The position numbers and the translations under genes are program-made. A DNA stretch of 11,556 nucleotides from Xanthobacteraceae bacterium (lineage in GTDB: Bacteria; Pseudomonadota; Alphaproteobacteria; Rhizobiales; Xanthobacteraceae), in the NCBI GenBank assembly GCA_030043175.1, contig JASHYD010001366.1, positions 1 through 11,556 of the forward strand, in the 5' to 3' direction. A model generated the notes under the pieces. The model did not search any database. It had not been told where the DNA came from and was given only the letters and a program-made list of their open reading frames with translations. Below, piece by piece: positions 1-6,308 of this stretch. Within the stretch, counting starts at the first letter, position 1. Each line of letters opens with the position of its first letter.

Positions 1-459
1 AATGGTCCCAATCTCAACCTTCTGGGCATACGAGAACCCGACGTCTACGGCTCAACCACTTTGCATGTGCTCAAAACATGTTGCGAAGAGTTTGCGCGGT
101 TTGCAGGCATAGAGCTCGCGTTTCATCAATCGAACCACGAAGGCGTCTTGGTCGATTACATTCAGGCAGCCCGGCAGGACGCCGACGCCATCATCATCAA
201 TCCGGCCGCATACTCATTCACATCGATAGCCATGCTGGACGCCATCAAGATCTTCCAAGGCCCGGTCTTTGAAGTGCATATCTCCAACATCCATGCTCGC
301 GACGAGCTGCATAGGCATTCGAGATTCTCGTCGGTGGTGAAAGCCGTGATCGCTGGACTTGGCCCCTACGGGTACATTGCCGCGATGCAGGCAGCGCTGC
401 ACACTCTCGGCAAGATGCCGCCGGTCTTTCCATCCTCGATACGAGACATTCCCCGCTGA
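1..459 (+). CDS. aroQ: Type II 3-dehydroquinate dehydratase (AroQ family), 5' end missing
   Basis: Type II dehydroquinases convert 3-dehydroquinate to 3-dehydroshikimate in the cytoplasm, in the shikimate pathway or in quinate catabolism. The reading frame is open from base 1 to TGA at 457-459 (152 residues), starting inside the conserved NGPNLN motif, so only about ten N-terminal residues are missing. Visible family motifs are REPDVYG (residues 11-17, with the catalytic loop Arg and Tyr), IINPAAYSFTS (65-75) and FEVHISNIHAR (90-100, catalytic His93). By alignment from memory with the M. tuberculosis and S. coelicolor enzymes, two substrate-contacting residues differ: the His of the usual THTS is Phe73, and the Arg of the usual EFR is His104. 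The equivalent Asn (67), Asp (80), Ser (95) and Arg (100) are retained. The fold is certain; full dehydroquinase activity is not. It lies 75 bp upstream of the esterase gene on the same strand and probably shares its transcript. Confidence 0.93.
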   Translation, partial: NGPNLNLLGIREPDVYGSTTLHVLKTCCEEFARFAGIELAFHQSNHEGVLVDYIQAARQDADAIIINPAAYSFTSIAMLDAIKIFQGPVFEVHISNIHARDELHRHSRFSSVVKAVIAGLGPYGYIAAMQAALHTLGKMPPVFPSSIRDIPR

Positions 460-521
460 CTGAGCAACCACGCCGCCACCTCTCGGAAATTGAGGACCAA
501 ACTTCCGACAATCTTGCACCC

Positions 522-527
522 AGGAGG
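522..527 (+). promoter_or_regulatory. Strong ribosome binding site fixing the esterase start
   Basis: A perfect AGGAGG lies 7 nt before the ATG at 535. It decides the start against an in-frame TTG at 490, which would add 15 residues in front of a normal signal peptide. Confidence 0.85.
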
Positions 528-534
528 TGAGACC

Positions 535-2163
535 ATGACAAAATCCCCCCTGACGACACGTTCGTCTCGCGCATTGCTGGGCATGGTTGCAGCTTTGGCC
601 ATCCTGCCCTCGGTGGCGGCCCAGACAATGAGGCCAATACCTGGAGACCCAATCGCGACGCCAAACGGCAAGATCGCTGGCAAGCTGCTGGCGTCCGGCG
701 TCAGGGCGTATTTCGGTATCCCCTACGCGGCGGCGCCTGTTCGTGAGCTACGATGGCGCGAGGCCCAACCATCAAGGCTATGGGCGGGGGTTTATAATGC
801 TGACCGGTTTGCACCGGAATGCATCCAAGTGCTTCGCCGGCACAATCTCAATCATTACTTCGGAGAGGAACCGACGAGCGAGGATTGCCTGTATTTGAAC
901 ATTTGGGTCCCTGCTGAGGCCAAACCGGATGCCAAGCTGCCGGTGCTCGTTTACATTCACGGCGGCGGCTTCACCATCGGGTCCAGCGGCATGGCTCTTT
1001 ATGCCGGCGAGAGCGTCGCAAAAAGGGACGCGGTGTTCGTCAACTTCAATTATCGCCTCGGCGCCCTGGGCTTTATGGCGCACCCTGAGCTCACGAAGGA
1101 ATCGCCGCATAACGCCTCCGGCAATTATGGCCTGCTTGATCAGGTGGCTGCGCTTCGTTGGATCAAATCCAATATCGCGCGCTTCGGTGGTGATCCGGAC
1201 AACGTCACGATCTCGGGCCAATCAGCCGGATCCTCCTCGGTGGCATTCTTGCAGGCAAGCCCGCTCGCCAAGGGACTCTTCCAGCGCGCCGTCGGGTTCA
1301 GCGGAAGTCCCTTTGCTAATGCCGATCCGCTGCCCACCCGCGCCGATGCCGAGACAGCTGGCCTTGCCATCCAGGAGATGCTCGCAACCAGTTCGCTCAG
1401 CCAATTGCGGGAGCTTCCGGCAGACAAGATCGTAGCGGTCCAGCGGGACTGTCAACTCGGCTGCGCCGGGTCGATCAGGGTCGGGCCATCCGTCGACGGA
1501 TACTTTCTGCCGGACGCTCCGACGGAGATCTTCGCCGCCGGCCGACACAACGACGTTCCGTTACTTGTCGGCTTCACCGGTGACGAGAGTTCGAATGATC
1601 TGAGCAACGCCAAGACCCTTGCGGAATACAAGGCGGCCGTGGAGCGCCTCTATGCCGACCGGGTCATTGCGTTCCTCCGACTCTATCCCGCGACGACCGA
1701 CGCAGAGGCGCGGGAGATGGGCCACATCGCCGCTCGGGAAGGACTGATGGAAGGGCGGATGCGCGCCTGGGCGAAGGCGCAGAGCGTCTGGAACAAGTCG
1801 CCGGTCTATATGTTCATGTTCTCTCGCGTGCACCCATTTTCCGAGGGTGCACAATTTTTCGACAATCCCGCGAGTATCGGCAGCTATCACGCCTCCGACG
1901 TCCCCTACTGGCTGGGGACTCAGGACGCGCTCAATCTCTTGCGTACCACCCGCGATTGGACTGCGTACGATCGCGAACTTTCCGACAGGATGCTGACAAG
2001 CCTAACGGCTTTCGCGAAATCCGGCGACCCATCAGTTACCGGCGGGCCGTGGCCGAAATGGAGCATCAATGCCGAACGTCTGGTGGAATTTGGTGATGCT
2101 GTTTCTATCCGCCCGATGAACAGCGAGCGGCTCGACTTCTTTTTTAGGGCGAACGGCCGGTGA
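535..2163 (+). CDS. Exported type-B carboxylesterase (alpha/beta hydrolase)
   Basis: This 542-residue serine hydrolase of the carboxylesterase type B (COesterase) family is predicted to cleave carboxylic esters in the periplasm or outside the cell. Residues 1-29 form a Sec-type signal peptide: basic start, hydrophobic core around 13-24, and a V-A-A cleavage site before Gln30. The oxyanion-hole motif HGGGF is at 142-146. The nucleophile elbow is GQSAG with Ser230. The likely acid is Glu351 in FTGDES, and the likely base is His452 in GSYHASD. The catalytic triad therefore looks complete and the length is usual for the family. The elbow has Gln where many members have Glu (GESAG). The start is the ATG behind a perfect Shine-Dalgarno. 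The gene follows the aroQ-like gene after 75 bp, which suggests one operon. The substrate cannot be read from sequence; a plant-derived aromatic or quinate ester is a guess from the neighbour. Confidence 0.95.
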   Translation: MTKSPLTTRSSRALLGMVAALAILPSVAAQTMRPIPGDPIATPNGKIAGKLLASGVRAYFGIPYAAAPVRELRWREAQPSRLWAGVYNADRFAPECIQVLRRHNLNHYFGEEPTSEDCLYLNIWVPAEAKPDAKLPVLVYIHGGGFTIGSSGMALYAGESVAKRDAVFVNFNYRLGALGFMAHPELTKESPHNASGNYGLLDQVAALRWIKSNIARFGGDPDNVTISGQSAGSSSVAFLQASPLAKGLFQRAVGFSGSPFANADPLPTRADAETAGLAIQEMLATSSLSQLRELPADKIVAVQRDCQLGCAGSIRVGPSVDGYFLPDAPTEIFAAGRHNDVPLLVGFTGDESSNDLSNAKTLAEYKAAVERLYADRVIAFLRLYPATTDAEAREMGHIAAREGLMEGRMRAWAKAQSVWNKSPVYMFMFSRVHPFSEGAQFFDNPASIGSYHASDVPYWLGTQDALNLLRTTRDWTAYDRELSDRMLTSLTAFAKSGDPSVTGGPWPKWSINAERLVEFGDAVSIRPMNSERLDFFFRANGR

Positions 2164-2171
2164 CCCACCGG
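2157..2171 (+). terminator. Small hairpin over the esterase stop codon
   Basis: CCGGTG (2157-2162), loop ACC, CACCGG (2166-2171) forms a perfect 6-bp stem spanning the TGA at 2161-2163. No T-run follows, so it is not a standard Rho-independent terminator. It may protect the transcript end or be incidental. Confidence 0.3.
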
Positions 2172-3028
2172 AAGACCGCAAGCCCCACAGCAATGCCTTG
2201 ATCCAGGCAAGTCCCGACGTGTCCGCCGCCGAGGTGTGCACCGCCACCACCGAACCGTGCAACCGTGTCCGCCCCTACCACGACCACCACCGCCGTGCAC
2301 AGCCCAAGCACCGGTGGCAAGCGATAGGCTGTCGCGGGGGGTTGCTTGCCAACGCAACGGCTGATCTGTGTCCTGTTCTTCCTGTCTGCGTCCTCGTCGG
2401 GTGGGATGGGCACCGAGTGTATAGCGTAACGGGACGCGGCGCGAGCCCCATCCGGTCTATTCGCCGAACCGGCTCCGGCCCATAGGCCAGCGCGCGGCGC
2501 GAGGCGAAGGCCGACCTGTCTCGGCGCGGCAGTCGCATTGGGCGGGCGAGCACCTATAGGGCGATGCTGCGTGCTTGGCATTCCACTTAGGCCCCGGTCC
2601 CCGCATGTCGTGCAGCCAGGCCGATAGGTATCAAAGATATCGTGTTTGAGCGAGCTCCAAAAAGCTTGTACAATGCCCAAATGTAATCGCTTCTGCAGTG
2701 GGATCGCCATAGGACTGTGCCCGATTGCAATTTCGGCCACCCACAGAATCAAGGCAACGGAGCAGTCGATCGATACCGGTAGCCGTCAGGCACGTGCTTC
2801 TTTGATATGCTCGGCGGCTTCGCTGAATTCGAGACGAACCTACCAGCTTAAGGTTACCGCCTCATCGGTCTTTGCCGTCGTACGGATCCTCCTATTGGCC
2901 ACCGCTTGTCCGGCCGCGCGGCTCCTCCTTTCACCTGGCGGCAGGTACACCACGCCCGCGACGCGTTTTGATCCAAACCGAACAAGCAACGCCTTACCAG
3001 TGTCGCTGGACAGGAGGCGCCACCACCG
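2164..3028. other. 865-bp stretch without a convincing gene
   Basis: This lies between two genes that end facing each other. Several open frames cross it on both strands (for example 2198-2485 plus and 2144-2752 minus). None has a recognisable motif, a good ribosome site or coding-like composition, and the minus ones run into the esterase gene. The first half is GC-rich and low in complexity, with CCACCACC-like runs around 2244-2292. No tRNA-like fold, insertion sequence ends or clear T-tailed terminator were seen. It may be decayed coding sequence, but I cannot name a parent gene. Confidence 0.6.
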
Positions 3029-4906
3029 CTATCCGAGCTTGGCGGCACGTTCGGCGTCCCACCACCAGATTGCGGGAAAGGCCGCCCCACCGTAGATCGG
3101 CATTGGGTCTGGCCGTCCGAAACGATCCCAGCGCGCAGTGCGGACCCTGCCGTAGGTCCATTGTGGAACCACGTAGTGATTCCACAGTAACACGCGATCG
3201 AGCGCCTTTGTTGCGGCCACTAGGTCCGCTCGCGATGCCGCGGACACGATACGGTCGATCAACGCATCGACCGCCGGGTTCCTGATGCCGACAAGATTGT
3301 GCGAGCCAGGCCTATTGGCTGCGTTCGAACCCCAGTAATCGCGTTGCTCGTTACCTGGAGACAGCGATTCCGTCCACGACGCCACGATAATATCGAAATC
3401 CGATTGGCGCAGTCGGTTAACGTATTCAACGTCGCCGACGGCACGCACCGAGACGTCGATGCCCAGGCGCTCGAGCGAACCTTTGTAGACGAGGGCAAAG
3501 CCCTCATAACTCGGGTCAGCAAGCAGGAATTCAACGGCGAGCGGCTCGCTAGTCGCGGCGTCGACCAGCTTCAAATTGCGAACCGTGAAGCCCGCGCTCT
3601 CCAGCATTCGCATCGCCTCGAGGAGATTAGCCCGCGCTGCCGCATTGCTACCAGACACTGGGTTCCAATAGGGCGTCGTAAATACCTCAGGCGGTACCTG
3701 CTGTCGCAGGGTTTCAAGGAATTCGAGCTCGCGGCCATGTGGCAGCCCCCTCGCAGCAAGCTCCGTCCCTTCGAAATAGCTAGCGATCCGTATATATTCA
3801 CCGTAGAAGAGCTCGTTGTTGATGTGCTCGAAATCGAACGCGAAGTTAAGCGCTCGACGCAGACGCGGATCGTTGAACTTGGCGCGCCGGGTGTTGAACG
3901 CGAAAGCCTGCATGATCCCCACGTTGCGGATGGGAAATTCCTCGAGCACGACACGCCGATCCCGGACTGCAGGAAAGTCATATCCGGTCGCCCAATTCCT
4001 CGCGGTGTTCTCGACGCGCCAATCAAATTGGGCCGCCTTGAACGCTTCAAATTCAACCGACAGGTCGCGGAAATAGTCGAAGCGCGATTCAGCGAAATTG
4101 TTCTGACCGACATTGACGTTGAGGTCCCTCCCCCAGTGATCCGCGACCCGCTCGTAGACGACGAATCGCCCAGGCTCGGACTCCTTGATCCGGTAAGGTC
4201 CCGATCCAAGCGGTTTCTCAAGCGTGGTATCGGTCACGTCACGGCGCCGGCCAGATGCGTCTGCTGCCGTCCACCAATGTTGGGGCAGGATGGTGAGCTG
4301 GCCTACGATTTGCGGCAGTTCGCGGCTGAACGGTGCCGCAAAGGTGAAGGTTACGTCGCGGTCGCCGGTGCGTTCGGCCCTCATCACGCGCCGGTAATAG
4401 GTCGATAGCTGCGGATTGTTTTGCTTGAATGCCTCAAATGAAAAAATCACGTCTTGCGGTGTGACGGGCTTGCCATCGTGCCACCTTGCCTCTCGGCGTA
4501 GCCGATAGGTCACTGAGGAAAAATCCGGCGGATAGCTCGCGGCTTCGGCGAGCAGTCCATATTCCGCCGATGGTTCGTCCAATGACGGGATCAGCAATGT
4601 CTCAAAGACGAGGTCGATACCCGCGGCGAGATCGCCCTTCAATCCCGCGACGACCACATTGAAATTATCGTAGGTTCCGGATGCGCTTTGGCGAACCGCG
4701 CCGCCCCTCGGCGCTTGAGGATTGACGTAGTCGAAATGAACGAATTCGGCGGGATATTTGAGATCATCGAACAGCGCGATTCCGTGTCGCCAGAGACGAT
4801 CCTCCGCTCTGGGGGGCGCCGCAATGCCGGCTGGCCTTGCCACCGAGCAGCCGGTGATAGCTGCACCTGCCCCGCGGAGGAACTTTCGCCGCGTCATACA
4901 GGTCAT
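3029..4906 (-). CDS. YejA-like extracellular solute-binding protein, family 5 (peptide/oligopeptide ABC uptake)
   Basis: This 625-residue periplasmic binding protein of ABC importer family 5 most resembles the YejA branch (YejABEF, peptides and microcin C-like compounds). Family landmarks include HFDYVNPQAP near the N-terminus, RWHDGKPVTPQDV (first lobe), KPLGSGPYRI (second lobe), ARNWATGYDFPAVRD, and SLSPGNEQRDYWGS towards the C-terminus; length matches YejA. The N-terminus has a twin-arginine signal (TRRKFL, residues 5-10). A lipobox-like I-T-G-C (17-20) leaves open whether it is a Tat lipoprotein or is cut after the later A-A near residue 30. The ATG at 4906 is chosen because GGAG lies 6 nt upstream; an in-frame upstream extension to 4987 has no such site and would hide the signal. 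No permease or ATPase gene adjoins it: downstream is non-coding. The gene may feed a transporter encoded elsewhere. Exact ligand unknown. Confidence 0.93.
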   Translation of the reverse strand: MTCMTRRKFLRGAGAAITGCSVARPAGIAAPPRAEDRLWRHGIALFDDLKYPAEFVHFDYVNPQAPRGGAVRQSASGTYDNFNVVVAGLKGDLAAGIDLVFETLLIPSLDEPSAEYGLLAEAASYPPDFSSVTYRLRREARWHDGKPVTPQDVIFSFEAFKQNNPQLSTYYRRVMRAERTGDRDVTFTFAAPFSRELPQIVGQLTILPQHWWTAADASGRRRDVTDTTLEKPLGSGPYRIKESEPGRFVVYERVADHWGRDLNVNVGQNNFAESRFDYFRDLSVEFEAFKAAQFDWRVENTARNWATGYDFPAVRDRRVVLEEFPIRNVGIMQAFAFNTRRAKFNDPRLRRALNFAFDFEHINNELFYGEYIRIASYFEGTELAARGLPHGRELEFLETLRQQVPPEVFTTPYWNPVSGSNAAARANLLEAMRMLESAGFTVRNLKLVDAATSEPLAVEFLLADPSYEGFALVYKGSLERLGIDVSVRAVGDVEYVNRLRQSDFDIIVASWTESLSPGNEQRDYWGSNAANRPGSHNLVGIRNPAVDALIDRIVSAASRADLVAATKALDRVLLWNHYVVPQWTYGRVRTARWDRFGRPDPMPIYGGAAFPAIWWWDAERAAKLG

Positions 4907-5354
4907 GTGCAACTCCGAAACGATCAATCTGTCGGCAGCACGAAGGGGCCGGCGAGCTGAATGGCAAGATAACACCAACCTCGGCACACAACCTCACACG
5001 AGCATCGGTCGTGCCACGGACGCCTGACGCGCACGGCGAGCAAGTGCTGGCATGCGCAAGTGGGTTAATGCCAACTTACAGACCGTGCACTGGACGAACG
5101 CAGCGGTCGATGACCACAACAGTGTCCCGGTTCGCGGCAAAAAAGCGCGGCGCCCGTCTTCGCCGAATGCTCAGCAGCTCGTCGGACACCATGCGGCGCG
5201 ATTGCATTCGGCAGCAATCCATAAAACCTTCACGGCTAGCCTGGAAATGGCACGCCGAGGATTGATGCCAGCAGATTCCTCGCTTTCGCGGGTGCGACAT
5301 AATATTCGAGCCGACTCCTTACAGGTGAGGAAAAGGAGCGCCGTTATCCTTGTC
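4907..5354. other. 448-bp intergenic stretch upstream of the binding-protein gene
   Basis: No supported gene was seen; the open frames here (for example 5011-5265 and 5052-5360 plus, 5076-5300 minus) show no motif. It must hold the promoter of the binding-protein gene and the transcript end of the Rieske gene. A 7-bp direct repeat, CAACCTC at 4976-4982 and 4989-4995 (GAGGTTG on the gene's strand), lies 70-90 bp before the binding-protein ATG. A weak 6-bp inverted repeat (CTCCTT 5315-5320, AAGGAG 5333-5338) lies just past the Rieske stop and lacks a T-run in the reading direction. Confidence 0.5.
4913..4916 (-). promoter_or_regulatory. Ribosome binding site fixing the binding-protein start
   Basis: GGAG on the minus strand, 6 nt before the ATG at 4906. 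It favours this ATG over the next in-frame ATG three codons downstream (4897) and over upstream alternatives. Confidence 0.6.
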
Positions 5355-6002
5355 TCATAGTTGTCGAATCGAGGAAAAGTCGAAGTTAACGTCAGACGGA
5401 TTCTCTCCGATTCGGATGATCTTGTCGCTCACGAAGTGGTAGGGAGGAATCGGCAGATTATAAGGCGCCGGCACGCCGCTAAACACGCGGCCTGCGAGGT
5501 CGTATTTCGAACCGTGACAAGGGCAGAAGTAGCCACCCTGCCAGTTCGAGGCGGGTGCCGTGGTGTTGGGGAGCGGCTCAAATTTCGGGATGCAGCCGAG
5601 ATGAGTGCATATACCAAGGATAACCCCGTATTCAGGTTTTATCGAACGGTGCCAGTTATCCGCGTACGGCGGCTGTTGCGGTTCCGCTGATTGCGGATCA
5701 GCAAGTTGCGACACCAGCTTCCGGTCCTGAAGGATTTGAAGCATCTGCGCAGTACGATTGACCACGAAAATTGGCCTGTCCCTCCAACGCACAACCACCT
5801 GTTGGCCCGCTCGGATATTGCCAAGGTCGAGGTCGACCGGTCCCCCTGCCGCAATTGTAGAGGCGTCGGGGTTCATCTGGTCGATCAACGGAATCAGAGT
5901 TGACGCCGCTCCAATTGCTCCTGCCGCGGTAGTTGCAACATAGAGAAAATCACGACGCGTCGGTTCGCTGGTCCCAACATTGGCCGTAGAAGTGCCGTTC
6001 AT
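5355..6002 (-). CDS. petA: Ubiquinol-cytochrome c reductase Rieske iron-sulfur protein (orphan copy)
   Basis: This 215-residue Rieske [2Fe-2S] subunit normally passes electrons from ubiquinol to cytochrome c1 in the bc1 complex. A Tat motif TRRDFL (residues 15-20) precedes a single membrane helix (about 22-40), giving an inner-membrane anchor with the cluster domain in the periplasm. Cluster box 1 is CTHLGC (Cys132, His134, Cys137) and box 2 is CPCHGS (Cys160, Cys162, His163). Cys132, His134, Cys160 and His163 are the expected ligands; Cys137 and Cys162 the expected disulfide. A PAPYNLPIPPY segment follows, as in bc1-type proteins. The stretch before box 1 (RSIKPEYGVILG) and DLAGRVF after box 2 remind me more of beta/gammaproteobacterial PetA than of alphaproteobacterial FbcF, which is an impression from memory. 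GAGGA at 6009-6013 lies 6 nt before the ATG. No cytochrome b or c1 gene adjoins; the flanks are non-coding. Confidence 0.95.
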   Translation of the reverse strand: MNGTSTANVGTSEPTRRDFLYVATTAAGAIGAASTLIPLIDQMNPDASTIAAGGPVDLDLGNIRAGQQVVVRWRDRPIFVVNRTAQMLQILQDRKLVSQLADPQSAEPQQPPYADNWHRSIKPEYGVILGICTHLGCIPKFEPLPNTTAPASNWQGGYFCPCHGSKYDLAGRVFSGVPAPYNLPIPPYHFVSDKIIRIGENPSDVNFDFSSIRQL

Positions 6003-6308
6003 CGCAGGTCCTCGCTGATGTTCGACACGCTCGCAACTTTCGGCTCACTGCGCCGAACAAGTCAACCATCTCACATGTGGCTGTTGGAGCGCGATTATTC
6101 CATGCCTCGCTTTTGCATAGCCACCCCAAGGCGTATGCTGCCCGCGCCGGCCTCGATGATGCGTACGGCGCCCACTCCTTGCGCTCGCGTTTCCTGATCA
6201 GTGCTCGCGGGGCCTAGCGTGTTCGAGACCGACCTACACCGCGGATGACCGCAACCAACGGGCCCCGACCCTCTTGATCCGTTCAAAGCGCTTGCGGACG
6301 AACGAGGT
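6003..6308. other. 306-bp intergenic stretch between the pump and Rieske genes
   Basis: No gene can be supported. It contains the upstream region of the Rieske gene, including its ribosome site (GAGGA on the minus strand at 6009-6013), and the region past the pump stop. No T-tailed hairpin was found after the pump gene. A minus-strand frame over 6095-6355 overlaps the pump tail and shows no motif. Confidence 0.5.

Noticed and set aside
2144..2752. A 202-codon minus-strand open frame containing FWSSLKH, reminiscent of the last DDE block of IS3-type transposases.
   Set aside because: The match covers only about seven residues, the catalytic Glu position is Gln, surrounding residues do not continue the family, and the frame overlaps the esterase end. 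Probably chance.
3316..3336. GTTCGAACCCC, resembling a tRNA T-loop.
   Set aside because: It is inside the binding-protein coding sequence and no acceptor stem or other tRNA arms surround it.
3299..4408. A 369-codon plus-strand open frame.
   Set aside because: It lies wholly inside the binding-protein gene on the other strand, has no motif and mirrors the GC-rich codon pattern of that gene.
5315..5338. CTCCTT/AAGGAG inverted repeat after the Rieske gene as a terminator.
   Set aside because: Only six base pairs with a 12-nt loop and no T-run on the reading strand.
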